NCBI GenBank assembly: GCA_934433485.1
Contig: CAKRZR010000002.1
Coordinates: 62,001 to 126,000 of the forward strand
Origin: an uncultured Eubacteriales bacterium
GTDB taxonomy: Bacteria; Bacillota; Clostridia; Oscillospirales; CAG-272
Length of the DNA: 64,000 nt
Direction of reading: 5' to 3'
Every line of letters starts with the position of its first letter. The stretch's first letter is position 1. Of this stretch, positions 31,659 to 40,315 are shown one piece after another. The position numbers and the translations under genes are program-made. The notes below the pieces were generated by a model, which saw only the letters and a program-made list of their open reading frames with translations, was not told the origin of the DNA and made no database searches.

Positions 31659-34600
31659 TCAGTCTACCTCATGCGACAGCACCAGTTCCATGAACTCCTG
31701 CCTCGTGATGAGCACCTTGCGCGGCTTTTGTCCGTCCGGCGGCGACACATAGCCAAGCTGCTCCATCCGGTCGATGAGCTTTGCCGCTCTGCCGTAGCCG
31801 AGGGACAGTCTGCGCTGGATGAGCGATGTGGAAATTTTCCCGCTCTCCACCGCGACCTCCAGCGCCTGCCGGAGCATCGGATCGTCCTCGCCGTCGATGG
31901 CGTCCCCCCCATCCGCTGCCGCAACCGCGGAGCCTTTTCCTTTTTTGACACCGCAGCGCGCCGCTTCCTTCTCGATTTCCTCTAAAACCTCGTTCGAGTA
32001 GGACTCGCTCTGCTTGTTCATATTCTTAATGTAGGAAACCACTTCCTCCACGTCCGATTCCGACACGAACGCGCCCTGTACGCGGATCGGTTTCTGCGCG
32101 CCGACCGGATTGAAGAGCATGTCGCCCCGTCCGATCAGATTCTCCGCGCCGCCGCGGTCGATAATGGTACGCGAGTCGATCTGCGACGCGACCGTAAACG
32201 CGATACGGGACGGAATGTTCGCCTTGATCAGTCCGGTGATGACGTCCACGGACGGACGCTGCGTACCGATGATGAGGTGCATTCCGGCGGCTCTCGCCTT
32301 CTGCGCCAGACGGCAGATCGATTCCTCCACGTCGTCGGGCGCAGTCATCATGAGGTCGGCAAGCTCGTCGATAATGATGACGATCTGCGGCAGAAATTCG
32401 TAGTCGGGATCGTCCTTCGTGACCTCGTTGAACATCTTGAGATCGCGCACGCCGACCGCCTCGATCAGCCCGAACCGCCGTTCCATCTCACCGACCGCCC
32501 ACGACAGAGAGCCAGCCGCCTTTTTCGGATCGCTGACCACCGGCACGAGCAGGTGCGGGATCCCGTTGTAGATCGACAGCTCGACCTTCTTCGGGTCTAC
32601 GAGAATGAGCTTGACCTCGCTCGGCTTCGCTTTGTAGAGCAAACTCACAATCAGGCTGTTGATGCAGACGGATTTACCCATACCGGTAGCACCGGCGATG
32701 AGCAGATGGGGCATTTTCGCGATGTCAAAATAGACGGAATCCCCCGCCACGTCCGCGCCGAGACAGCAGGTCAGTCGGCTTTTCGCATTTCGGAACGCGT
32801 CGTCCTCGATGAGGGTGCGCAGATGCACCGTGGATTGCCGCTTGTTCGGCACCTCGATACCTACCGCGGATTTGCCCGGGATCGGTGCTTCGATACGCAC
32901 GCCTGTCGTTGCCAGATTGAGGGAAATGTCGTCCACCAGATTGACAATGGAGCGCACGCGGGTTCCGGGCTCCGGCAAGAGCTCGTACCGCGTGATCGTC
33001 GGACCGCGCGAAATGTTCTCGATTTTCGTCTTGACGTTGAAGCTCTTCAGGGTTTCGACGAGCTTGACGGCGTTTTCCTGCAGCTCCTCACGGATATTCT
33101 CCGGCTGTCCCTCGTTGTCCTCCGTCAAGATCTCGATCGGCGGGAAATTGTACGCGGGCGCGGTATCCTTTTTCGGCTTTTCCACCGGCTTATCTGGTTC
33201 GCCGCCCGGCACTTTTTCTCTCTGCACGGCGATGGACGCTGCGGAATCCTTGTCCTTCTGCATATACAGGGCGGAGAGCTGATCAAGGAGCGCGGCGTCC
33301 TCGGGATTGACGAAAATACCGGAGAGATCCTTATCCTCTGTGCCTCCTGTATTCTCCGGCGCGATTGTTTTGATGCCAGTCGGGGTACGGAGCACCTGTG
33401 ACGCGGTAGTCACGTTGGCGGTCAGCTCGTTCTCCGCCTCCGTCAGCGTATCCGTATCCGCATCACTTTTGGAAACCGTGGGAGCTTCCGCCATGCTTTC
33501 GGACGAATCGTCCTCCTCCCACGGCGCGCGCTCCTCATCCTCTGTTTCCTCTGTCACAGACGCGGAAGGCATTTCCTTTGTCTGCACCATGCCGGTTTTC
33601 TCAACCCGTTCCCGTGTACGGCGCATGACCTCTTCAAAGATCCGCTCGTCCACGGTGCCGTCGGCGACAAATGCATCCTCCTGTGCCTTCTCTGCGTTCT
33701 CCCGCTGCGGCTTGTTCACAGTATGCGCCACCGGATCGGTGTAGGGAATGTCCACATCCGCGGGATCCGTATCCTGTACGACCTCGGACGGCATATCCTC
33801 GTTTTTCACATCCGCCGCGGTCGGTTCCATATCGATAGGGATGTCCACATTCGTGAGATGACGGCGCTTTACCTTATATACAGAGGGCTTGGCGGTTGAT
33901 TTCGGGATCGCCGGTACATTTTGCGCCGTCTCGCTATTTCCGGACACAGGATTTGCGGGTACCGAGGCGGTCATTTTCGCGGCGTTTGCCTTCGCCTCGC
34001 GCTCCTTTTGCTTCTTTTCCCGAAGATACGCGGCATATTCCTCCTCGCGGATCTTGTTCCGCGCGGCAAGTCCTGTGTTGTTCTGCCGTTTCTCCGCCAG
34101 CTTCTCTTTTCGATTCTCGGACGCGACGCGGATTTTATATAAGATCGTGATGCACACACCACGCGGCGTTACACCAAAGAGGTACAAAATCAGCACAAAC
34201 GCCACGCCGAACGAGACAATCAACGTGCAGACCTTGCCAAAGCCGCGGAGCAGACATTCCCCGAGCCAGCCACCGAGCACACCGCCGCCGTGCAGTGCGA
34301 TGCCGTCTGTCCACAGTGTTTTCGGGACAAAGGTGTCCGCGCCATGGTCAAATACATGTACCAGAACGGCGGTCAGCACGGCGGTGACAAAGGACGCCAG
34401 TATTTTCCAGCGCACCACGCCGCATTCGTAATCCGCGCGCCAGATCGCGGCGATCGCCAGAAAATAGAGCGGCAGCGTGTACGCCATCACGCCGAACAGT
34501 CCGCAGAACAGTCGCTGGATCGCGCCGCCGACAATGCCGTCCCCCGCCAGGAGACACACGGCAAGGAGAAGTGCACAAATCGCCCAGATATACGGACCTG

Positions 34601-34739
34601 CCTGCATGGCAAAGCTGACAAAGGCTCGTTTCGCCGGAGACGGAGCCGCGCTCTGTGTATTCGATTTCGCGCCGGATTTTTTCTGTGTGGTGCGTGGTTT
34701 CGTGTTTTTTGTCTCTCCGGTACTTTTTTTCTGCGCCAT
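31659..34739 (-). CDS. ftsK: DNA translocase FtsK/SpoIIIE
   Basis: Septal DNA pump that clears chromosomes from the division or sporulation septum. The 1026-residue protein has four N-terminal membrane helices (about 35-190), a long acidic and Lys/Ala-rich linker (about 220-560), and the motor domain with Walker A GATGMGKS near residue 680 and Walker B IVIIIDELADLMM. The C-terminal gamma domain (LEVAVESGKISTSLIQRRL) should read polar KOPS/SRS sequences. The ATG at 34739 follows AAAGGAT; the in-frame extension upstream overlaps the promoter. Two tandem genes, ftsK and tmk, share the promoter at 34823. Confidence 0.95.
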   Translation of the reverse strand: MAQKKSTGETKNTKPRTTQKKSGAKSNTQSAAPSPAKRAFVSFAMQAGPYIWAICALLLAVCLLAGDGIVGGAIQRLFCGLFGVMAYTLPLYFLAIAAIWRADYECGVVRWKILASFVTAVLTAVLVHVFDHGADTFVPKTLWTDGIALHGGGVLGGWLGECLLRGFGKVCTLIVSFGVAFVLILYLFGVTPRGVCITILYKIRVASENRKEKLAEKRQNNTGLAARNKIREEEYAAYLREKKQKEREAKANAAKMTASVPANPVSGNSETAQNVPAIPKSTAKPSVYKVKRRHLTNVDIPIDMEPTAADVKNEDMPSEVVQDTDPADVDIPYTDPVAHTVNKPQRENAEKAQEDAFVADGTVDERIFEEVMRRTRERVEKTGMVQTKEMPSASVTEETEDEERAPWEEDDSSESMAEAPTVSKSDADTDTLTEAENELTANVTTASQVLRTPTGIKTIAPENTGGTEDKDLSGIFVNPEDAALLDQLSALYMQKDKDSAASIAVQREKVPGGEPDKPVEKPKKDTAPAYNFPPIEILTEDNEGQPENIREELQENAVKLVETLKSFNVKTKIENISRGPTITRYELLPEPGTRVRSIVNLVDDISLNLATTGVRIEAPIPGKSAVGIEVPNKRQSTVHLRTLIEDDAFRNAKSRLTCCLGADVAGDSVYFDIAKMPHLLIAGATGMGKSVCINSLIVSLLYKAKPSEVKLILVDPKKVELSIYNGIPHLLVPVVSDPKKAAGSLSWAVGEMERRFGLIEAVGVRDLKMFNEVTKDDPDYEFLPQIVIIIDELADLMMTAPDDVEESICRLAQKARAAGMHLIIGTQRPSVDVITGLIKANIPSRIAFTVASQIDSRTIIDRGGAENLIGRGDMLFNPVGAQKPIRVQGAFVSESDVEEVVSYIKNMNKQSESYSNEVLEEIEKEAARCGVKKGKGSAVAAADGGDAIDGEDDPMLRQALEVAVESGKISTSLIQRRLSLGYGRAAKLIDRMEQLGYVSPPDGQKPRKVLITRQEFMELVLSHEVD

Positions 34740-34783
34740 AGCCGATCCTTTCTTCCTGTAGTTTTTGTATTCACTTCCAAATA

Positions 34784-34798
34784 CGGGAACAATTCCCG
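34784..34798 (-). promoter_or_regulatory. Palindrome in the ftsK leader
   Basis: Perfect palindrome CGGGAA-CAA-TTCCCG, 25 bases downstream of the ftsK -10 box and 45 bases before the start codon. A bound protein here could block transcription. It does not match the CGAAC-type Gram-positive LexA box. Confidence 0.35.
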
Positions 34799-34822
34799 CC
34801 GGACGATACACTACCAGTCTAT

Positions 34823-34851
34823 ATTGTAGCATGAATGGCGGCAAATTACAA
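34823..34851 (-). promoter_or_regulatory. Promoter of ftsK
   Basis: TTGTAA (34846-34851), 17-base spacer and TACAAT (34823-34828) on the minus strand. Confidence 0.65.
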
Positions 34852-34886
34852 GACTAAAGCGGAAGATTTCCCACCCCCGGCGCATG

Positions 34887-34911
34887 AAAAAACGCGCGTT
34901 CTCCGTTTTTT
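34887..34911 (-). terminator. Terminator after the alpha-galactosidase gene
   Basis: Perfect stem AAAAAACG (34887-34894) / CGTTTTTT (34904-34911) with a 9-base loop, about 50 bases beyond the alpha-galactosidase stop. Both strands end in T-runs. Confidence 0.55.
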
Positions 34912-34959
34912 TCGCAGAGACCGTGCGCTTTTATACAGTTATGATGTATACGGCGTTGT

Positions 34960-36903
34960 TTACACCTTGTGATAGAACCAGAGTCGGGAGCCGCGCGCCT
35001 CGTCGATCACAACGGAGAAGTGGGATGCCTCCCCACCGGTCATGCGCACGGTCTCGCCGGTATCCGCGTCCCGGAACTCATAGTTTGCCGCAGGTTCTAA
35101 CCCGCGCAGGCGCAGTACCGCACGGTCGCATACCGATTTCGGTCGGCGGAAGCAGAGCAGAATCCCATCGTTCTCCGCCGGACGGTTGTATTGGTGGCAG
35201 CACCACACGTCGTCCACGACTGCGTCGCTCGCCACGGAGTAGAAATCCTCGGTGAGGTACGGGCGCACACGGAGATATTCGGCGAAAATCGGACGCATGG
35301 CGGCAGTGGTTTCCGCGTCGATCTCCTGATCCGCGTACATCCACGCCTCAGTCGTCATCGCGGGACCGTAACAGCTCCGGCTGCGGTACCAGTCCCCGGT
35401 CAGAATGCCGATGCCGGTGCCGGAATACGGAATCCAGCGTGCAATACCGGTCGTATGGCACTGGGCGGTCTCCGGCGGCGTATCCCCCGGGCACTGTGCG
35501 TCGCTGCGCCAGAGCGGAATGGAACGGGAGAGCATCTCAATATCGTTGCGCCGACCGCCGGATGCACAGTTGTCGATAAACAGCCCCGGATTGGCGGCAA
35601 GGAGCGCGTCCCACAGGCGGTACAGTCCCATAATATGGCGGATTTCGTGGATTCCCCGTCTGCCTTCTTCGTCATTGGCGCGCCAGATGGGGAGCGGATC
35701 GAAATTGAAATCCTGACGGTAGCATTGGAGGCGGAACCTTTTGATATACCCATCAAGCATCGCGAACGCCGCGTTCCATGCCTCGGGATTGCCGAGATCG
35801 AGCAGTACGCTCCAATCGTTCGGACCTGTCTCAAGGAACCATTCCGGGTGCGCCCTCTGCCAGTCGGTACCATGGAGAGCACGCTCCGGCTCAAACCAGA
35901 GAAGCATTCCGTATCCGTTTTCCGCACAGGCAGCGGCGACCGATTCCATTTCGTCCGGATGGCAGTGCGGATTGACATTCCAGCTGCCGGTATGCGCACC
36001 CCAATCGCCGATGAATTCATTCGGGCAGTCCGTTTCGCTGTGACCGTACCAACCCGCGTCGATCCAATATAGGTCCGCCGGGACATCATACTGTCGGAGG
36101 GCGGACAGCTTGCGGACCATCTGTTCTGATGTCATGGCGCCCCACGCGGAGACGCAAAGAGGCCCGTGCGCCGGAACCGTGTTTTTCCCCATCGGCGAGA
36201 ATTCGTTTTTCACCAGGCGGCGGAAGGCGTTGTGTCCCTCCTCGGAGCCGTTCTCGTAGGGCAGGATCACCATGGACGCGGTGCGGAGTCTCTCGCCCGG
36301 TTTCAGATAGAAATCCGCATCCGGCAATCCGGCGTCGATGGTCAGTCCGCCCTCGTTGTCCATCGCGAACCGTGCCGACCAGTGACCTGTCCAGCCGATG
36401 GCGAGAAGGAGTCCAAGTTCCCCGTCCTCCACCTCAAAATACGGTGCCAGCCCCTCGCAGCTCCGTCCGGTCGGATTCTCATAAGCGCGTGCGTCTCCGG
36501 GGGCGAGCCGCTCGGCATAGGCGTTGTATTCGTCGCGCACCCAGTTGGAACCGATGTGCCGATACACAAACGCGCAGTTCTCCGCCGCCACCAGATTGGC
36601 GGGTTTGGGCGTGTACCGCTTGTTCCATCCGTCCGATACAAGGTGGCAGTCGTGCATCTCGCGAATCGGCTTGGTGTCCGCGCACCCGGTATTTTCAAAA
36701 TACAGCACCCAGTGCAGTGCCGGATACGCGGGATACGCCGTGACCTTTGCGGTAACGGTCAGCCCGTCGGGATGGCGGTAGATATAGACGGTATGGGTAT
36801 CGTCCGTGCGCGTGGTTTCGATCTGTATATCCGCCGTGAAAAAGGAAGTGTCGCCGTAGGTGAAGTCAAAATGCGGCTTATGGGGGTTCCAGTAGATTGT
36901 CAT
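34960..36903 (-). CDS. Alpha-galactosidase, GH36 family
   Basis: Glycoside hydrolase clan GH-D enzyme that should release alpha-galactose from melibiose, raffinose-type sugars or glycans. The 647-residue protein lacks a signal peptide, so it acts on imported sugars. The TIM barrel contains YWIDAGWYG (279-287), the nucleophile Asp398 in CYRQDFNFD, DNCASGGRRND (444-454) and the likely acid/base Asp468 in PLWRSDAQ. Length is slightly below the 700-730 of large GH36 members. The gene starts one base after the stop of a solute-binding lipoprotein, so they form one transcription unit: capture outside, hydrolysis inside. The permease is not nearby. Confidence 0.9.
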   Translation of the reverse strand: MTIYWNPHKPHFDFTYGDTSFFTADIQIETTRTDDTHTVYIYRHPDGLTVTAKVTAYPAYPALHWVLYFENTGCADTKPIREMHDCHLVSDGWNKRYTPKPANLVAAENCAFVYRHIGSNWVRDEYNAYAERLAPGDARAYENPTGRSCEGLAPYFEVEDGELGLLLAIGWTGHWSARFAMDNEGGLTIDAGLPDADFYLKPGERLRTASMVILPYENGSEEGHNAFRRLVKNEFSPMGKNTVPAHGPLCVSAWGAMTSEQMVRKLSALRQYDVPADLYWIDAGWYGHSETDCPNEFIGDWGAHTGSWNVNPHCHPDEMESVAAACAENGYGMLLWFEPERALHGTDWQRAHPEWFLETGPNDWSVLLDLGNPEAWNAAFAMLDGYIKRFRLQCYRQDFNFDPLPIWRANDEEGRRGIHEIRHIMGLYRLWDALLAANPGLFIDNCASGGRRNDIEMLSRSIPLWRSDAQCPGDTPPETAQCHTTGIARWIPYSGTGIGILTGDWYRSRSCYGPAMTTEAWMYADQEIDAETTAAMRPIFAEYLRVRPYLTEDFYSVASDAVVDDVWCCHQYNRPAENDGILLCFRRPKSVCDRAVLRLRGLEPAANYEFRDADTGETVRMTGGEASHFSVVIDEARGSRLWFYHKV

Positions 36904-36904
36904 G

Positions 36905-38419
36905 TCAGTTGTTCTCCAGTTCTGCTAATTTTTCCATTGCAGTCGCGATGGTTTTGTCGATCTTTTTCTGTACAGAGGCGGTTTTGGAAGCAAATGTATC
37001 TTTGCCGGACGCGCAGATATTCATATATTCGTTCCGGACATCTCCCTGCCATACGGTATCGCCAAGCTCCAGCGTCGTTGTCGAGAACACAAGATCCAGC
37101 ATTTCCGCGCTGTCCGGGTCTCTGGTGTATTTGTCCTTCAGCGCAACCTCCATATACGCGGGCAGGACGGAGCGATAGCTTTCTTCGGCAAGAGATTCTA
37201 AAATTAGGCTTGTGTACTCCGGCTGCTGATTTGTCACCGGTACCACATTGAGCCAGCCGTCAATGATCCGGGAGCGGTACTGTGCCTGCGCTTCGTCGTA
37301 TTTCGGCAACGGGAGAATGCCAAAATCATCCTCCATCTCGCGGATGTGCTGGATGTCGAATACACCGTGCACGAGATATGCAGCGGCTCCGGATTCAAAG
37401 ATCTGGCGGCTCGTTGTTCTCGAGCGGTCATCATAGCCATACTGTGTAAACGCTACGCCTTCGTCCTCGAAGGAGTCAAAATACAGCCCTTCGGTCGTTC
37501 TTGCACGCAGCATATCAGTCAAAAATCCGAGAAGCTGTTCGTTCTGTCCGACCGTAAAGACCGGCGTTCCATTTTCCATCTCGATCATCTGAAAGCCCGC
37601 GCCTACCCACATACTCGGATAGAAGAAATCGATCTCCGATACAATACCAAGTCTGTCGTTGTCGGATACTTTGCCGTCGCCGTTCAGATCCGCGATCGCC
37701 GCTTCCGCGGTCCGCATGAACAGATCATACGTCCATTTGCCATCCCGTACCAACTGATATGCGCTTTCACGCATACCGGAGGTCATCTCCCATATATTCT
37801 TGTTGTACAGCACCATACACGCCTGTTCGTAGAGATTCAGACATTCCGCGCTGTAGAGGATGTACTGCTTTTTGCCGAGCTGCATTGCCGTATTGACGGA
37901 CTGTGCGTACCACGGCATCTCCGGCTGCACATGCGTCAGCATGTCCACCGGCATGAGATGTCCTTCCAGGGACAGAGCGAAAGCATCGCGCTGGATGAGC
38001 ATATTGAGCTGATAGTCGTCGCTGCCCGCCAGCACATACTTTTTCATCTCATCTGTCGTTTCCCAGAAATATTCTCTGCCGTGCTCCGTAAACGTCATAT
38101 TGAATTTATCTTCAATATCTCTGTCCCGGTTGTACATCGCGTCGTTGACGATCTCCCCTGTCAGCTCCTCCGGCTTAAAGCAGGTTGTGACGGCGTATCC
38201 TTCCCCACGGATCGTCAGCACCCGGCATTCCCAGCCGCCCATATCGGTGTCCGGCAGCGTGGTTTTCCATGTGGCCTCGGTCTCGGCTTCCGTCTCCGTC
38301 TGCTCCGCTGCGACGGTGTCCGGTTCTGTTTCCGCTGTGGTTTTGTCTCCGCATCCGACCAGCACACTGGCGGCAAGGATTGCAAGGAGCAGGCAGATTA
38401 CAGAAAAACGTTTTTTCAT
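36905..38419 (-). CDS. ABC transporter solute-binding lipoprotein (SBP3)
   Basis: A 504-residue binding lipoprotein related to SBP1 and SBP2. Signal peptide with lipobox VLVGC and lipidated Cys23, then a Thr/Glu-rich linker. Around residue 243 it has DLNGDGKVSDNDRLG, a complete calcium-loop-like sequence at the same distance from the start as in SBP1 and SBP2. It is fused in one transcript with an alpha-galactosidase, which makes an alpha-galactoside the most likely ligand, though this is inference. The start follows GGAAAGGA. No membrane or ATPase component is adjacent. Confidence 0.87.
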   Translation of the reverse strand: MKKRFSVICLLLAILAASVLVGCGDKTTAETEPDTVAAEQTETEAETEATWKTTLPDTDMGGWECRVLTIRGEGYAVTTCFKPEELTGEIVNDAMYNRDRDIEDKFNMTFTEHGREYFWETTDEMKKYVLAGSDDYQLNMLIQRDAFALSLEGHLMPVDMLTHVQPEMPWYAQSVNTAMQLGKKQYILYSAECLNLYEQACMVLYNKNIWEMTSGMRESAYQLVRDGKWTYDLFMRTAEAAIADLNGDGKVSDNDRLGIVSEIDFFYPSMWVGAGFQMIEMENGTPVFTVGQNEQLLGFLTDMLRARTTEGLYFDSFEDEGVAFTQYGYDDRSRTTSRQIFESGAAAYLVHGVFDIQHIREMEDDFGILPLPKYDEAQAQYRSRIIDGWLNVVPVTNQQPEYTSLILESLAEESYRSVLPAYMEVALKDKYTRDPDSAEMLDLVFSTTTLELGDTVWQGDVRNEYMNICASGKDTFASKTASVQKKIDKTIATAMEKLAELENN

Positions 38420-38512
38420 CGTGCGTTCCTTTCCGTTATCTCAAATTTCGTTTTCCATGGCAAACCGGTCATCCTTACGAGAAGATTAACCGTTTTTGCA
38501 TTTTGTACACTT

Positions 38513-38541
38513 ATTATAGCACAAAAATGGGGAGAATGCAA
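38513..38541 (-). promoter_or_regulatory. Promoter of SBP3-alpha-galactosidase
   Basis: TTGCAT (38536-38541), 17-base spacer and TATAAT (38513-38518) on the minus strand. The -35 box lies inside the loop of the upstream terminator hairpin (38529-38551). Confidence 0.7.
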
Positions 38542-38551
38542 TACTCTCCCC
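38521..38551 (-). terminator. Terminator after the isomerase-like gene
   Basis: Perfect GC stem GGGGAG (38529-38534) / CTCCCC (38546-38551) with an 11-base loop and ATTTTTG on the minus strand, 40 bases past the isomerase-like stop. It overlaps the -35 box of the next promoter. Confidence 0.7.
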
Positions 38552-38590
38552 GTGATTTTTTGTGTATTTTACAATATCGACAGTCGTCGC

Positions 38591-39475
38591 TTATCTCGTC
38601 GGTCTCGCCGCGTCTACCTTTGCGATGAGCGTTCTGCCAAGCTCCGCCATAAACTGCACGGCGCACGGCAGGGATTCTTTATCAAAGCGCACGAGGAAGT
38701 TATCCGCCTCGTAAGTGAAATCGCCCTGGTAATCGATCTCGCCGAGGGCGGTGGTGATCTTGTCCCAGCGCATTTTGCAGCCGAGGGCGTACGGGATCGT
38801 GTGCGTGTCGTTCCGATAGTCGTTGTCGTGTACGTGGAGCGCGCCGAGCCGTCTGCCGCCGAGGGCACGGATGGCGTGATCCGCTTCGTCGCCGACCAGT
38901 CCGCAGTGACCGAGGTCAAGACATACCGTAAACGCTTCTGGATTCAGCTCGTCCACGTAATCCGCGAGATCCTCGCCGAAAGAGCAGACATTCGGAATGA
39001 TACAGCCGCGGTTGCCGTCGTAACCCCACATGTTCTCCAGCGCGATCTTCACGCCGTAATCGAGCGCGACCGGCTCCAGCTTGCGGTAGTAGTCGAGGTT
39101 GAACGCCTTCTGCACTTCTCCGCCCTCCGGATGCGCGATCGGATGAACGACGATTGCTTTCGCGCCGAGCAGTCCCGCGATCTTGATCGACCGGGTAACG
39201 GCTTCCACGATGCATTTGTTGTACGCGTCGTCGCCGAATTTCCAGCTCGGGAACGGTGCGTGCGCCTGATTGAACCGGATTCCGGCGTCCTCCGCCTGTC
39301 TGCGCAGGGTCTTTGCGGCGTCCTGCAGGTCACAGGTGTTCCACGGCGCGTTCGGATGCGCCATCGTAAACATGGAAAAATCGATCGCGTCATAGCCGGC
39401 GCGCGCGAAAATCTCCACGCCCTCCGCTTCTCCAAGGGTGCGGAACACAACGTCTGTCTGCGTAGAAAGTAACAT
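38591..39475 (-). CDS. Sugar phosphate isomerase/epimerase family protein
   Basis: A 294-residue xylose-isomerase-like TIM barrel, a family acting as ketose epimerases, inosose dehydratase-type isomerases and related enzymes. Recognisable elements are GYDAIDFSMF, FNQAHAPFPSW, IVVHPIAHPEGG, ALENMWGY, FTVCLDLGHCGLVG and LHVHDNDYRNDTHTIPY, which supply the metal-binding Glu, Asp and His residues. The substrate cannot be told. I chose ATG 39475 (MLLSTQTDVV) with GGAGAGG upstream; the longer frame starts before the promoter. It has its own promoter and terminator and precedes the SBP3-galactosidase unit, suggesting a shared sugar pathway. Confidence 0.85.
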   Translation of the reverse strand: MLLSTQTDVVFRTLGEAEGVEIFARAGYDAIDFSMFTMAHPNAPWNTCDLQDAAKTLRRQAEDAGIRFNQAHAPFPSWKFGDDAYNKCIVEAVTRSIKIAGLLGAKAIVVHPIAHPEGGEVQKAFNLDYYRKLEPVALDYGVKIALENMWGYDGNRGCIIPNVCSFGEDLADYVDELNPEAFTVCLDLGHCGLVGDEADHAIRALGGRRLGALHVHDNDYRNDTHTIPYALGCKMRWDKITTALGEIDYQGDFTYEADNFLVRFDKESLPCAVQFMAELGRTLIAKVDAARPTR

Positions 39476-39525
39476 TTTTGCATACCTCTCCGTTCTATAT
39501 TCCCGCATAGGCGGGCTTTTCGTAC

Positions 39526-39554
39526 AGTATACCAAATCCGTGGCCGTTTTGCAA
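39526..39554 (-). promoter_or_regulatory. Promoter of the isomerase-like gene
   Basis: TTGCAA (39549-39554), 17-base spacer and TATACT (39526-39531) on the minus strand. A CCCGC/GCGGG hairpin (39502-39515) lies in the leader. Confidence 0.65.
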
Positions 39555-39565
39555 GAGGCTTTTCG

Positions 39566-40315
39566 TTATTTTTGGAAAAATAGTGGGGACAAAGTCTCCG
39601 GTGCGGACAAAAACCGCCGGTACAGCACCGTTTGCGCGCAGTCCTGCCATTCGCGCCGCGTGATCCCATTTTCGCCGATCTCGTAGATCACGGCACCCGG
39701 ATACGCGGTCAGAATCGGTGAGTGCGTGGAGATGATAAACTGTGAATCGCGTTTTACCAGGGAATCGATGATCTCCAGCATCGCGATCTGCCGTGCAGGG
39801 GACAGCGCCGCCTCTAGTTCATCAAAGAGATACAGTCCGCGTCCGTACAATCTTTCGGTCAGGAGCGCGAAAAAGCTCTCGCCGTGGGAGGATTCGTGCA
39901 AGGCGCGTTCCCCATAATAGGAAGAAATCTTCGGAGACACGTCCATGGGATTCGCGTCGAGCTGTTCGATATAGGTCGCGACATTGAAAAAGGTTTCCGC
40001 GCGTAGAAAATAGCTGTCCCGCCATCGTTTGCCGCCGCGTCGGCATAACCGCATGTACCGCCACAGCCCGCTCTCGCTTTCCCTGGTCGCGAACCGGTAA
40101 TTCCGCCCGCCGCCCTCCGGATTCATCCCGGCACAGGCTGCGACGGCTTCCAGAATGGTCGATTTGCCGCTGCCATTTTCGCCGACGAGAAAGGTCACCG
40201 GGGAAGAAAAATCGAGCGTACAGCCGCCCTCCACAAAGCACGGTAAATCGGCAAGCCACCGATCCTCCGGCAGCAGGTCGGCAAGCGTCACCGTCAGCGA
40301 TTCGATATAGGTCAT
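39566..40315 (-). CDS. ABC-like AAA ATPase (OLD/RecF-type single domain)
   Basis: A 249-residue stand-alone ATPase with Walker A LVGENGSGKST at 43-53, Walker B LYLFDELEAALSP, and the switch IISTHSPIL. It lacks transporter features (no LSGGQ) and resembles the predicted ATPases common in Firmicutes that belong to the SMC/RecF-like group. Function unknown; DNA or RNA metabolism is possible. Its ATG overlaps the stop of rarA (ATGA), so the two are translationally coupled, hinting at a role near replication or repair. Confidence 0.85.
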   Translation of the reverse strand: MTYIESLTVTLADLLPEDRWLADLPCFVEGGCTLDFSSPVTFLVGENGSGKSTILEAVAACAGMNPEGGGRNYRFATRESESGLWRYMRLCRRGGKRWRDSYFLRAETFFNVATYIEQLDANPMDVSPKISSYYGERALHESSHGESFFALLTERLYGRGLYLFDELEAALSPARQIAMLEIIDSLVKRDSQFIISTHSPILTAYPGAVIYEIGENGITRREWQDCAQTVLYRRFLSAPETLSPLFFQK

